From the NCBI GenBank assembly GCA_963733145.1, contig CAVTCJ010000016.1, positions 1 through 64,000 on the forward strand: 64,000 bases of DNA, given 5' to 3'. The notes under the pieces were generated by a model, which did no database searches, was not told the origin of the DNA, and saw only the letters and a program-made list of their open reading frames with translations. Positions 24,885 through 34,266 of the stretch are shown here, in pieces (positions within the stretch are counted from its first letter, which is position 1; each line of letters begins with the position of its first letter). Made by a program: the position numbers and the translations under genes. This DNA is from JAHIKV01 sp963733145. Its GTDB lineage: Bacteria > Planctomycetota > Planctomycetia > Pirellulales > Thermoguttaceae.

Positions 24885-26777
24885 TCACTGGAATTGATCG
24901 CTTGTTTCATTTTCTTCCACTTCCCGTGCACAATGAAAATGCGCCTTAATTTGCGCTTGGCTCAACACCGAAGGATACACGGCCACGTGCGCGAGCCGGC
25001 CGTGCCAGAATTCTCCCCTGTAGTTGGCGCTCCAGCCGATGGCCACCCAGGCTGGGCCTTTCTTAACGGACTTGGCGTGGGGATACGTCGCACGAAGCTC
25101 GCCGTCCACGTAGAGCAATCCGCGGTTGTTCAATGCGGACACGTAAACCACGTGTTCCCACCTTTCCAACGGCGCTTTGACGCTCCAGAGACCCTCGACA
25201 TCATAGGAAGTAAAATAGTAATAAGTCTGCGGATTCATGCCGGAAAGAGTATTTTGATCGGTGATATAGCCGAATCCCCAGCCCGATTGCTGTTGCGGCC
25301 CATTGCCGCCGGCGACGGAAATAATCCGGGCGGGCCGGGCAGTCGGTCCTTCGATCAAGGCCCAAGCCTCGACCGTAAACCCGTTTGTCATGGCGAAGCG
25401 GTCGTGGCGGCCAATTTCGATATAGCCGTCGCCGTTCAGCGCAACGGCGCGGGAAAGACCCGGAAAGGGGCCGCTCCAGCCGGCCTGAACATCGCCCCTT
25501 GCCATTCCATGGAACCCGTTTCCCGAGTTGTCGAGGAACCGCCGTGCGTGGGCCGGCTCATTCAACGGCCAGTAGCCCAAGGGTTTGTCGGCCAACACCG
25601 CCCGGATATAGGCGCCTTCCCCGCGTTTGTCGGGAGGAGCGGCCAGTCGGCGCACAAAATCGGGCAGGATTTCGGATGCCTCCAATTTGGCGATTTTCAG
25701 TTCGTCGGCGTTTGGCCCAATAATTACTCGCGCCGCTTCGCCGGCGGCCAGTTGAATGACCCCGCCCGGCTCTACCCCCGCTACATCAGTCGCGGCGCGT
25801 TTTTTTGCAACCGCCCGCAAGGCAACCGAGCCGCGGAAGACGAATGAAGTGGTAGTGCCTTCTTTGCTCACCTCCACGCCGAACTCCGTGCCCAGGTCGG
25901 TGACGACGGCCGTGGGAGTGCGGACGGAAAATAAGGATGAAGGATGAAGGATGAAGGATGAAGGAGATTTGCGGGGTTCGGGATTCGGGGTTCGGGATTC
26001 GGGATTTGCCGCTTGCGGCCATCCACGCCGCGTGGACGCGGCGGCTAAACTATCCGACCTCTGACCTCTGACCTCTGACCTCTCGACTTTTGCCGTCAGT
26101 TTACCCAGCCCCAGATAGCCGCTGTCGGCAGATTCAACTTGATATGTGCAGGGGCCTTCGAGGATCACTTTCGCCCCGGACTTATAGGTGATTTCCATCA
26201 GCCCGGCGGACAAGGCATACCTGCGGCCCAGCGGAACCGAAGACCCGAGATAAGCTATGGTGTCCGACTCCGCCCAGCGGCAATCCTTCATGCCGGTGAT
26301 GCGGCCGACGAACGTCGGCTCGTCCCGATAAATCGACGGGGCCGGGTTCGACGGCTCGCCGGCAAGCTGCGGCTGGCGAGGTGAAATCTTGTAGACCCAG
26401 GCTGACAACAGCAACATGCCCAGTAGCAGCGTCGCCACCAGATACGAGAATACCGCAGTATCGACGAACGAAAACGAAGCCGTGGGCAAAGCGGAGGTCG
26501 AGATAGGAACGATGCCCAGCCGCGGCGGTGACGATTCCGCGGTCAGATCGGAGGACGTTGCCGCCGCCTCGTCCTCATCTATTCCTGCCGGCTTGACGCT
26601 TCCCGCCAGTTCCAACGAGGCGTGCAGCAGCGCGTAGCGGGCAAAGACCTCCCGGGCCATTGAAGAATCGGCGAGCAGGCCGTTCAGACGTTCCGCCTGC
26701 GCGGCCGAGAGCGCCCCCTCGCGGAACTCCGCGATCAAGGCGCGCAATTCTTCGTGCTCGGCGGCCAAGATGGTCAT
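24885..26777 (-). CDS. FecR-like membrane protein with LamG domain
   Basis: A 630-aa protein. The N-terminus (EHEELRALIAEFREGALSAA) resembles an anti-sigma-like cytoplasmic segment, followed by a single membrane helix (SYLVATLLLGMLLLSAWVY, about residues 110-130). The FecR-like region runs from VGRITGMKDCRWAE to TPTAVVTDLGTEFGVEVSKE, and a concanavalin-like LamG domain fills the C-terminus (LGYWPLNEPAHARRFLDNSG, GFTVEAWALIEG, WHGRLAHVAVYPSVLS). Its ATG overlaps the TGA of the sigma factor gene (ATGA), so the two are translationally coupled. A linker in the FecR domain (about residues 235-285) consists of inserted simple repeats. Confidence 0.85.
   Translation of the reverse strand: MTILAAEHEELRALIAEFREGALSAAQAERLNGLLADSSMAREVFARYALLHASLELAGSVKPAGIDEDEAAATSSDLTAESSPPRLGIVPISTSALPTASFSFVDTAVFSYLVATLLLGMLLLSAWVYKISPRQPQLAGEPSNPAPSIYRDEPTFVGRITGMKDCRWAESDTIAYLGSSVPLGRRYALSAGLMEITYKSGAKVILEGPCTYQVESADSGYLGLGKLTAKVERSEVRGQRSDSLAAASTRRGWPQAANPESRTPNPEPRKSPSSFILHPSSLFSVRTPTAVVTDLGTEFGVEVSKEGTTTSFVFRGSVALRAVAKKRAATDVAGVEPGGVIQLAAGEAARVIIGPNADELKIAKLEASEILPDFVRRLAAPPDKRGEGAYIRAVLADKPLGYWPLNEPAHARRFLDNSGNGFHGMARGDVQAGWSGPFPGLSRAVALNGDGYIEIGRHDRFAMTNGFTVEAWALIEGPTARPARIISVAGGNGPQQQSGWGFGYITDQNTLSGMNPQTYYYFTSYDVEGLWSVKAPLERWEHVVYVSALNNRGLLYVDGELRATYPHAKSVKKGPAWVAIGWSANYRGEFWHGRLAHVAVYPSVLSQAQIKAHFHCAREVEENETSDQFQ
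25933..26086. repeat. in-frame cluster of four repeat types within FecR gene
   Basis: In order: tandem GGATGAA units, GGGTTCGGGATTCGG units, one arm of the GCTAAAC hairpin family, and tandem CTGACCT units. All are translated as a linker in the FecR domain. A related insertion sits at the same protein position in the FecR fragment at 46157-46210. Confidence 0.85.
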
Positions 26778-27304
26778 CGCACCGTGCTCTTTCGCTCGAT
26801 CTTCCGTTCCACACACTCGTACAATTCGTCGTGAATCCGCTGCAACGCCTTATAGACAGCCGATTCGGTGCGGTCTAGCTCGCGGGCGATCTGACTGACG
26901 CTCTGCGACAATTGATATTTCCGGTCGAGCAGTTTTTGATCGCGCGGCGGCAGCAGATCGACACATTCGTCCAGGGCCTCGGCCCTGGCGCTGGCGGTCT
27001 CGGTCAGGTCCAGCACCCGATCGGCGACCAGTTCGACGACCTCGTCGCTCAGCACGGAGCGCATTCGCCGGCGGTGGCGGTGATAGGCGAGGACTTCGAG
27101 CCGGGCGACCCGGCAGGCCCAGCGGACGAAATCGCTGCCCGGCTCGTATTGCTCGAACTTTCGCCACAAGACCGCGGTGGCGTCCTGCATCACGTCGTCG
27201 GCGTCGGCGCTGCTGAGGACTTGGGTGCGGATGAAGGCGTAGATGCGGCGCTGCCCGCCCGAGTACAACTCGAGAAATCGATCTGTCCGCGTGGACTCGT
27301 GCAT
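26774..27304 (-). CDS. ECF-type RNA polymerase sigma factor
   Basis: A 176-aa sigma-70 family protein with region 2 (LYSGGQRRIYAFIRTQV, DADDVMQDATAVLWRKF, FVRWACRVARLEVLAYHR) and region 4 (LLPPRDQKLLDRKYQLSQSV, RTESAVYKALQRIHDEL) as helix-turn-helix. It belongs to the planctomycete-specific ECF group usually paired with FecR/LamG proteins. ATG 27304 is selected since an upstream extension is not conserved in type. Stop and next start overlap by ATGA. It likely directs transcription of the downstream surface-protein genes, an inference from gene order. Confidence 0.92.
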   Translation of the reverse strand: MHESTRTDRFLELYSGGQRRIYAFIRTQVLSSADADDVMQDATAVLWRKFEQYEPGSDFVRWACRVARLEVLAYHRHRRRMRSVLSDEVVELVADRVLDLTETASARAEALDECVDLLPPRDQKLLDRKYQLSQSVSQIARELDRTESAVYKALQRIHDELYECVERKIERKSTVR

Positions 27305-27562
27305 ATTGCCCCCGCTGCGGGCGAAAAGCGGAATGACCCCCGACGCCAAGCCGACCAGTATTCTACATAGATACGTCTCTGGGGCGGAGATTTTGGAATA
27401 TATTTCTGTAAACGGCGGGCAAATAACCGTTTACGGTTTCGGGGAGAACAATCGTTTAGCCCCGGCCGCCCCTTGATTGCCGGGCGGATCGCCCTTATAC
27501 TGCTTTCCTTCGGCGACCGCCGAAATCGCTATATTTTCCAGCCTCAGTCCATTTTCCCGCTT

Positions 27563-28081
27563 ATGAACCAGCCCTTCGCCGGCGTGATGCCGCCGGAACT
27601 GTCGGAAGTTACCTGCAAAGTGGTTTGGCCGACCATCGGCGCTACCCGCGCCGGACGGTTGGTCGGCAAGTTGGCCGACGTGCGTCTTGGCCTGGGCGGA
27701 GTCTTCACGCTGGGCAACCTGCTGGCCCTGGCCTCGATTCCGTTGAGCCTGACCGTATTCGCCTGGCAACTGATGCCCTTCGTCTGCCGTCGCTATGCCC
27801 TGACCAACCGCCGGATCATTGTCCGCAAGGGGCTGATGCCGGTCGACGAACGTTGGCTCGCCCTGAACGAATTCGATTCGATCGAAGTGGAATCGCTCCC
27901 CGGCCAACGCTGGCTGCACGCCGGAGACCTGGTATTCAAGCGGGCCGGCAGCGAGGCGCTGCGCCTGCGGGGCGTCTCGCGTCCCGATATCTTCCGCGGC
28001 GTCTGCCTGACGGCCCAACACGCGCTGCTCAGCGTAATGCAAGTAGCGTGCGTGAAACGCACCGGAGCGCTGCCCGGTTAG
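27563..28081 (+). CDS. bacterial PH-domain membrane protein
   Basis: A 172-aa protein with a hydrophobic segment (LLALASIPLSLTVFAWQLMP) followed by a YdbS-like bacterial PH domain: RRYALTNRRIIVRKGLMPVD, LNEFDSIEVESLPGQRWLHA and GDLVFKRAGSEALRLRGVSRP. Usually two helices precede the domain; here one long or two short ones. Divergent from the sigma factor gene. The TAG stop is formed by the first bases of a GTTTAGC-type hairpin at 28078, so the C-terminus may end where the repeat was inserted. Confidence 0.75.
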   Translation: MNQPFAGVMPPELSEVTCKVVWPTIGATRAGRLVGKLADVRLGLGGVFTLGNLLALASIPLSLTVFAWQLMPFVCRRYALTNRRIIVRKGLMPVDERWLALNEFDSIEVESLPGQRWLHAGDLVFKRAGSEALRLRGVSRPDIFRGVCLTAQHALLSVMQVACVKRTGALPG

Positions 28082-28155
28082 CCCGGGCGTCCACACCGGG
28101 AAAGTAACGTCTGAAGATAATGCCGCATTCCCGGCGTGGACGCCGGGGCTAAACG
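28078..28155. repeat. TTAGCCCGGGCGTCCAC / GGGGCTAAACG hairpin
   Basis: The arms TTAGCCCGGGCGTCCACACC and GGCGTGGACGCCGGGGCTAA face each other in the convergent gap between the PH protein and cysK genes. It could act as a bidirectional terminator, but it lacks a T-tract. Confidence 0.8.
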
Positions 28156-28171
28156 GGGAACGATCAAGTGT

Positions 28172-29058
28172 CTACAGCAGCGCCGTGCTGAAATAGCGTT
28201 CCGCGCGGTCGGGCAGGATGGTGGCGATGTTGCCCGCGCGGCGGGCGGCGACTTGCCGGGCGGCCCAGACGTTGGCGCCCGAGGAGATGCCCACCAGCAG
28301 GCCCAGATCGCGGCCCAACTGCCGCGTGGTCTCGATGGCGTCCTCGTCGGTCACTTCGATGACCTCGTCGACCAGCGAGATGTCCAGCACGGCGGGAATG
28401 AATCCGTCGCCGATGCCCTGGATTTGGTGCAGGCCCGGCTCGTGTCCCAGCAGGGCGGAAACGTCCTTCGGCTCGACGGCCACGAGATGCACGTCCGGTT
28501 TGTGCTCCCTGAGAAACTCGCCGACGCCTTGCAGAGTGCCGCCGCTGCCCACGCCGGCGACGAAGCAGTCGATTTCTCCGCCCGTCTGCCGCCACAGTTC
28601 CAAGGCAGTGGTTTCGTAGTGACACCGCGGATTGTCGGGGTTCTCGAACTGCTGGGGGACGAACACCCGGGGATCGGCGGCGGCTATTTCGCGGACCCGG
28701 CGGACGGCCCCGTCGATGCTCTCCTCGTCGGGCGTGAGGATCAGTTCGGCGCCCAAGCGCGGATGATCTTCTTCCGCTCCTCGCTCATTCCTTGCGGCAT
28801 GACGATGCGGACTTTGTAGCCCTTGAGCCGGCCGATCAGGGCCACGCCGATGCCCGTGTTGCCGCTGGTGGCCTCGACGATCACCGAGCCGGGGCGCAGG
28901 CGGCCGTCGCGCTCGGCGCCTTCGAGCATGGCCAGGGCGACGCGGTCCTTGATGCTGCCGCCGGGGTTGAGAAACTCGGCCTTGGCGTAGATGTTTTCGC
29001 CCTTCAGCCGCACGAGCGGCGTGTTGCCGATCAGATCGAGGATGTTGTCGGTGAGCAT
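28172..29058 (-). CDS. cysK: cysteine synthase A, one frameshift
   Basis: Makes L-cysteine from O-acetylserine and sulfide with PLP. The N-terminal part (ATG 29058) has NTPLVRL, the PLP lysine in FLNPGGSIKDRVA (about residue 42) and SGNTGIGVALIG. The frame then fails at about 28755 (KIIRAWAPN-stop); the other frame continues GAELILTPDEES, FVAGVGSGGTLQGVGEFL and GISSGANVWAARQ, the phosphate-binding and C-terminal motifs. One missing base in GCGCTTGGGCGCC explains the break, and the two halves are colinear with full CysK. I annotate one gene; a base-call error is likely. Confidence 0.88.
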
Positions 29059-29481
29059 GGGAGTAGCGTGGAATTTACGATGGTTGGCCCGATTTTCGTA
29101 GTACCGCCTTCAGGTGGAAAGCCGGTTTGAAGTCGGCACGTTGAACAGAACTCTATATCGGTTATCCGGATTGCCGGAAACAGCGATGTAGCGGCAACGT
29201 GGGCAGTTTGCGATGAAAAACCGGATTATTGGCGATTGAACGCAGGTCTTCAATAGCATCGGCGGTCGTTTATCCGCATATTCCGCAAGTCAACGATATT
29301 ACCCCCCCGCCACCGATTCACATGGCGTTAAACATTGGTTATAATGGGGGAAGTGAGCGAACGGCCTGTTGTTCATTGTTCATCGCCGGGGCCGCTTGCT
29401 TCGAGTTGCACGCCAGCCACCCACCAAACGATGGCCCGGTCCGCGGGAGGTTATCGGCCGCGGAGGGCAAAGGAGGTTCCC

Positions 29482-30516
29482 CTGAGCAATCGTCAGTTCC
29501 ATATCGGCGCCCTGGCAGTTGTCGCGTTGGTGGCGCTGCGGTTGGGGCTTGGCTGTCACTTCCTCTACGAGGGAGTGTGGAAGATCAAGCACGCCGACAA
29601 GTTTTCGGCCAAGCCGTTTTTGACCCAGGCGAAGGGCCCCGTGGCCCCGTTTTTCTACGCGATGACGCCCGACCTCTACGGCCGGCAGCTTCTGCACGTC
29701 GAGACCGACGCCGACGGCAAGCTGAAGATTCCCAGTGACGCGATTTTCGCCCGCTGGACGCGCATCCGCGACGACTTTCTCGACTACTATCGGCCGCGCG
29801 ACCCGAACGACGCGGAGGCCGCGGCAAAGTACGACGAGTTGAAACGCGAGGCCGAGCGGATGACCGATCTCTTCCACAACCGGCTCGATAAGTATCTGAG
29901 CCTCAACGTCGACGAGATCAAGGCCTACTTCGACGCACTCGACCGCTTCCAGAACGACAAGGAGCGCGGGCAGGGCGCCGCCTTCCAGAAAGAGCGCCGC
30001 TGGAACCGGATGATGGAACTCCGCCAGGAGGCCGACGTTTGGATCAAGGACATCGGGGCCCAGGAAACCGCGTTGGAGAACACGCTCTACAGCCTGTTGG
30101 ACGACGAGCAGAAGAAACTCGGCACGCCCCCGGCCAGTTGGAATCCGTTCACCTGGGGGCAGATGAAGTTGATCGACGTGGCCGTGACCTACGGGCTGAC
30201 GGCCATCGGGTTGTGCCTGATGCTGGGCCTGCTGACGCCGCTGGCGGCCTTGGGCGGAGCGGCCTTCATGTGCTTCGTGGTGATGACGCAGCCGGCGTTT
30301 CCGGGCATTTATCCGCCCGACAGCCCCATCCTCGGCCATGCCCTGTTGATCAACAAGGATTTCATCGAGATGCTGGCCTTGTTGGTAATCGCCGCCGCCT
30401 CGGCGGGCCGCTGGGGAGGACTCGATTTCTTCCTCTATCGTTGGTGTGCGGCCCGGCGCCGCGGCAAGGAACTCAAGCGGCTGCGCGAGAAATATCCGCA
30501 AGAACAAAAAGCGTAA
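29482..30516 (+). CDS. DoxX-like membrane protein with large internal insertion
   Basis: An approximately 344-aa protein with helix 1 (IGALAVVALVALRLGLGCHF, LYEGVWKIKHADKF follows, the DoxX start motif) and three more helices at the C-terminus (VAVTYGLTAIGLCLMLGLLT, ALGGAAFMCFVVMTQ, IEMLALLVIAAASAGRWGG). Between them is a charged, helical insertion of about 190 residues (ERMTDLFHNRLDKYLSLNVD, ETALENTLYSLLDDEQKKLG), presumably periplasmic. AAAGGAGG lies 5 to 6 bases before CTG 29482, so a CTG start is preferred over ATG 29431, which has no such site. It heads a cluster with two oxidoreductases and an isomerase. DoxX proteins act with quinone-linked oxidoreductases; here this is inference. Confidence 0.8.
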   Translation: MSNRQFHIGALAVVALVALRLGLGCHFLYEGVWKIKHADKFSAKPFLTQAKGPVAPFFYAMTPDLYGRQLLHVETDADGKLKIPSDAIFARWTRIRDDFLDYYRPRDPNDAEAAAKYDELKREAERMTDLFHNRLDKYLSLNVDEIKAYFDALDRFQNDKERGQGAAFQKERRWNRMMELRQEADVWIKDIGAQETALENTLYSLLDDEQKKLGTPPASWNPFTWGQMKLIDVAVTYGLTAIGLCLMLGLLTPLAALGGAAFMCFVVMTQPAFPGIYPPDSPILGHALLINKDFIEMLALLVIAAASAGRWGGLDFFLYRWCAARRRGKELKRLREKYPQEQKA

Positions 30517-30537
30517 TACATATACATATTGGCGGCA

Positions 30538-30652
30538 GCAATTCGTTTAGCGGCCGCCGGTACGGCGGCCATGCAATGCAACGTTTAGCGGCCGCCGGTA
30601 CGGCGGCCCCGAACCCGCCGCCAAGCCGCCGTGCCGGCGGCTGCTAAACAGA
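30538..30652. repeat. intergenic TTTAGCGGCCGCCGG hairpin repeats
   Basis: Two tandem left arms (GTTTAGCGGCCGCCGGTACGG) and one right arm (GCCGTGCCGGCGGCTGCTAA) lie between the DoxX-like gene and the first oxidoreductase gene. Confidence 0.8.
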
Positions 30653-30687
30653 CGCGACATTTTTCGACGAACGATTTCGGTGAATAC

Positions 30688-32385
30688 ATGAACACAAATC
30701 CTCGGCCCAAAGATGCCTCCTCGGGCGTCAATCGCCGCGACTTCATCCTCGGAACCCTGGCGACGGGCGCGGTGGTCGGCGGCGGTTTCGGCGCCTTCTA
30801 CTTCGGCTACGAAAAAGCCATCGGCGCGCCGCTGCGGGTCGGAGTGCTCGGCACCGGCGACGAGGGGAGCGTGTTGATCGGCGCGATCAACCCCGAGTTC
30901 ATCGAGGTCCGCTCGATCGCCGACGTCCGCCCGTACAACGTGTGGCGGGCCTTTCACGGCGACCATTACAGCGACGCCGGGCTGGCCGCCCGGCCCGGCT
31001 TGCTGGCCAAATACGGCTGGCCGAACGAGGCCGAGGCCCGCCGCCACGTCAAGGTCTACGAACTGAAAAACGGCGGCTATCAGAACCTGATCGAGAACGC
31101 CAAGCAGGACGGCGTCGAGGCGGTGATCATCGCCCTGCCGCTGCACCTGCACGCCCCGGCGGCCATCGCCGCCATGAACGCCGGCCTGCACGTGATGACC
31201 GAAAAGCTCATGGCCCACAGCGTCCACGAGGCCAAGGACATGGTCCGCACGGCGAAGCACACCGGCACGCTCCTGGCCACCGGCCATCAACGGCATTACA
31301 ACATCCTCTACGCCAACGCGGTCGATTCGATCCGGCGGGGCGTGCTGGGCGACGTGCATTACATCCGCGCCCAGTGGCACCGCGGCAACCTGCCCGGCCA
31401 CGACAGTTGGCAGCAGCCGATGCCCAAGAAGGTCAAGCCCAAGGACCCCCAGGCGAAAAAGCTCTTCGAGATGCGGAAGAAGTACCAGTTGGAACTGAGT
31501 TCCTCCCGCGGCGCGGCGATGGACCGGGCCCGGCTGAAGGTCGAGCAGGTCGAGGCCCAACTGCGGGACGCGATCGTCGATGCCAAAAAGTTCGGCTATC
31601 AGCAAAATCAGATTACCGACGCCTCGGGCAAGGTGATCTACGAATGCCCGCCCATCGAGGAACTGATCCGCTGGCGGCTCTGGGACCGCACCGGCGGCGG
31701 ACTGATGGCCGAACTGGGCAGCCATCAGCTCGACGCGGCGAGCATCTTCGTCAACGCCATGCACGGCGGCGAGGAACACGAGAAACTGATGCCGCTCAGC
31801 GTGGCGTCGGCGGGCGACCGGCCCATCTTCCCGCCCGACCGCGACGTCGAGGACCACGTCTATTGCCTGCTCGAGTTCCCCTTGCCCGACTACGACCCCA
31901 AGGACCCCATAGAACGCGAGAAGAAGATCGGCGTGCAGTACGCCTCGATCAACGGCAACGGCTTCGGCGGCTACGGCGAGATCGTCTACGGCACCAAGGG
32001 GACGCTGATCCTCGAACGCGAGGAAACCATGCTCATCGCCAACGACGAGGAAAAGACCAGCGGCGTGGGCGTTTCCGACTCCGGCGGCGGGCCGACCCTC
32101 GACACCCAGGCCAGCGGCGGACCGACCACCGCCACGGCCGCCGGCCCGGCTCAAGTCAGCCGCGGTTACACCGAGGAGTTGGAACACTGGGCCTGGTGCA
32201 TCCGCAACCCCGATCCGCGCAACCAGCCGCGCTGCGGACCGAAGACCGCCCTGGGCGACGCGACCATCGCCCTGACCGCCAACATCGCCGCCCAGAAGGG
32301 CGAGCGGATCGAGTTCAAAAAAGAATGGTTCGACCCGGACCGCGACGAAACGCCGGAGGGAATCGCACCGAAAATAAAGGCATAA
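30688..32385 (+). CDS. Tat-exported Gfo/Idh/MocA oxidoreductase, paralog 1
   Basis: A 565-aa oxidoreductase. The Tat motif VNRRDFILGTLATGAVVGGG (about residues 14-33) precedes a Rossmann motif PLRVGVLGTGDEGSVLIGA. TEKLMAHSVHEAKDM replaces the usual EKP motif, and GHQRHYNILYANAV follows. Between residues about 245 and 330 there is a long charged, coiled-coil-like insertion (KKLFEMRKKYQLELSSSRGA, RARLKVEQVEAQLRDAIVDA) unusual for the family. The substrate domain has GGGLMAELGSHQLDAASIF. It lies between a DoxX-like gene and a close paralog, so the cluster may be a membrane-linked sugar or polyol oxidation unit. Confidence 0.88.
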   Translation: MNTNPRPKDASSGVNRRDFILGTLATGAVVGGGFGAFYFGYEKAIGAPLRVGVLGTGDEGSVLIGAINPEFIEVRSIADVRPYNVWRAFHGDHYSDAGLAARPGLLAKYGWPNEAEARRHVKVYELKNGGYQNLIENAKQDGVEAVIIALPLHLHAPAAIAAMNAGLHVMTEKLMAHSVHEAKDMVRTAKHTGTLLATGHQRHYNILYANAVDSIRRGVLGDVHYIRAQWHRGNLPGHDSWQQPMPKKVKPKDPQAKKLFEMRKKYQLELSSSRGAAMDRARLKVEQVEAQLRDAIVDAKKFGYQQNQITDASGKVIYECPPIEELIRWRLWDRTGGGLMAELGSHQLDAASIFVNAMHGGEEHEKLMPLSVASAGDRPIFPPDRDVEDHVYCLLEFPLPDYDPKDPIEREKKIGVQYASINGNGFGGYGEIVYGTKGTLILEREETMLIANDEEKTSGVGVSDSGGGPTLDTQASGGPTTATAAGPAQVSRGYTEELEHWAWCIRNPDPRNQPRCGPKTALGDATIALTANIAAQKGERIEFKKEWFDPDRDETPEGIAPKIKA

Positions 32386-32396
32386 GAATTCCCATT

Positions 32397-32457
32397 CGTT
32401 TAGCCGCCGCGTCCACGCGGCGCGTCGGCCCCGCGTGGACGCGGGGGCTAAACGAGA
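32397..32457. repeat. GTTTAGCCGCCGCGTCCACG hairpin between paralogs
   Basis: Left arm GTTTAGCCGCCGCGTCCACG and right arm CGTGGACGCGGGGGCTAAAC; the family is marked by GTTTAGC and GCTAAAC at the base. Confidence 0.85.
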
Positions 32458-32508
32458 ATGGAGCATGCTGAGATCATTCTGCTCTTATTATCTTCACAAA
32501 GACAAATC

Positions 32509-34266
32509 ATGTACCTCACTCCCGAAGACAAAGCGATCGGCCGCGAGAACTTCAACGCCGCCGTGGGCAGCACGCCGCTCCGCCGCGCGTTCCTCGAAAA
32601 AGCCTACAAGGCCGGCGTCAGCTCGGGCCACGGCCTGGGCCCGATGTACTTCGGCTACGGCGATTCCGTCGCCGAGCCGGTCCGCGTCGGCGTGATCGGC
32701 ACCGGCGACGAGGGGAGCGTCCTGATCGGTGCGATCAACCCCAAGTTCATCGCCGTGCGGGCCATCGCCGACATCCGCCCCTACAGCGTGTGGCGGGCCT
32801 TCAACGGCGATCACTACAGCCCAACCGCCAACGAAGTCCGGCCCGGCCTGACGAAAGTCTACGGCTGGAAAGACGAAACCGAGGCCAAGAAAAACGTCAA
32901 GGTCTACGGGGCCTACCAGGATTTGATCGCCCATGCCAAGGAGGACCAGCTCGAGGCGGTGATCATCGCCCTGCCGCTGCACCTGCACGCCCCGGCGGCC
33001 GTCGCCGCCATGAAGGCCGGCCTGCACGTGATGACCGAAAAGCTGATGGGCCACAGCGTCCACGAGTGCAAGGAAATGGCCCGCGTCGCCAAGCAAACCA
33101 ACCTGCTCCTGGCCACCGGCCACCAGCGGCACTACAACATCCTCTACGACGACGCGGTGGAGATGATTCGCAAGCAGTTGCTGGGCGAGTTGCACTACAT
33201 CCGCGCCCAATGGCACCGCGCCAATCTGCCCGGCCACGACAGTTGGCGGAATCCGATGCCCAAGTCGGTCAAGCCCGACGATTCGCTGGCCGACGACCTC
33301 GACCAGAAACTGAAATCCTGGTCGGCGAAACTCGAAAGCCTGCAACGGAAGAAGGACCGCTCGGTGGCGGAATGGGTCAAAAAGGTCGCCCAGCTCAAGG
33401 CCCAAATCGCCGACGCCGCGGTCGACGCCGCCAAGTTCGGCTACGAGGACAAGGAAATCAAGGACGGCTCGGGCAAGGTGGTCTACACTCGCCCGGCCAT
33501 CGAGGAGTTGATCCGCTGGCGGCTGTGGGACCGGACCGGCGGCGGCTTGATGGCCGAGCTGGGCAGCCATCAACTCGACGCGGCCGACATCTTCATCCAC
33601 GCCATGCACAAAATCGCCGATCCGAAGGCCGCTAAACCGCATCCGCTTTCCGTCGCCGGCGGGGCGGGCCGGCCGCTGTTCCCGCCCGACCGCGAGGTCG
33701 AGGACCACGTCTATTGCATCTTCGAGTTTCCCGCGCCCGGCTACGATCCGGCCGATCCGAACAAGGACAAGAAGAAGATCGGCGTGCAGTATGCCTCGAT
33801 CAACGGCAACGGCTTCGGCGGATACGGCGAGACCGTCCTCGGCACCGAAGGGACGCTCATCCTCGAGAAGGAGAAGGACGGTCTGCTCTACCGTACGCAA
33901 TCGACCGGCAGCAAGACGAAGGTCGTCGTGGCCAAGGGGGGCGAGCGGAAGGGACTGCCCACGCTGCAAATCGACGCCGCCGGCGATCCGAAGTCGGCGG
34001 CCATCGGCACGCTCGGCACCCTGCCCGCCGATCGCGGCTACACCGAAGAGTTGGAGCATTGGGCCTGGTGCATCCGCAACCGGTCGCCGGAGAACCTGCC
34101 GCGCTGCCACCCCACGATGGCCTTGGGCGACGCGGTGATCGCGCTGGTGACGAACATCGCCGCCCGCGAGGGCCGCCGCATCGACTTCCAGAAGGAGTGG
34201 TTCGACCCGGACAGCGACGTCACGCCCGAGGGTGTCAAACCGGACGTTTCGCGGTACAATGCGTGA
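32509..34266 (+). CDS. Gfo/Idh/MocA oxidoreductase, paralog 2, no Tat signal
   Basis: A 585-aa close paralog of the preceding gene, colinear throughout: VRVGVIGTGDEGSVLIGAIN, EAVIIALPLHLHAPAAVAAM, TEKLMGHSVHECKEM, GHQRHYNILYDDAV and the same insertion with coiled-coil character (DQKLKSWSAKLESLQRKKDR). Where paralog 1 has a Tat signal, this one has LRRAFLEKAYKAGVSSGHGL followed by the shared MYFGYGD: the arginine pair is kept, but the hydrophobic core contains Glu, Lys and His. It is therefore probably cytoplasmic, or exported only in complex with its paralog. ATG 32509 (MYLTPEDKAIGREN) is the start. Confidence 0.88.
   Translation: MYLTPEDKAIGRENFNAAVGSTPLRRAFLEKAYKAGVSSGHGLGPMYFGYGDSVAEPVRVGVIGTGDEGSVLIGAINPKFIAVRAIADIRPYSVWRAFNGDHYSPTANEVRPGLTKVYGWKDETEAKKNVKVYGAYQDLIAHAKEDQLEAVIIALPLHLHAPAAVAAMKAGLHVMTEKLMGHSVHECKEMARVAKQTNLLLATGHQRHYNILYDDAVEMIRKQLLGELHYIRAQWHRANLPGHDSWRNPMPKSVKPDDSLADDLDQKLKSWSAKLESLQRKKDRSVAEWVKKVAQLKAQIADAAVDAAKFGYEDKEIKDGSGKVVYTRPAIEELIRWRLWDRTGGGLMAELGSHQLDAADIFIHAMHKIADPKAAKPHPLSVAGGAGRPLFPPDREVEDHVYCIFEFPAPGYDPADPNKDKKKIGVQYASINGNGFGGYGETVLGTEGTLILEKEKDGLLYRTQSTGSKTKVVVAKGGERKGLPTLQIDAAGDPKSAAIGTLGTLPADRGYTEELEHWAWCIRNRSPENLPRCHPTMALGDAVIALVTNIAAREGRRIDFQKEWFDPDSDVTPEGVKPDVSRYNA

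Noticed and set aside
25933..26086. Tandem GGATGAA and CTGACCT repeats considered as CRISPR or regulatory array
   Set aside because: Head-to-tail units without spacers within an open coding frame.
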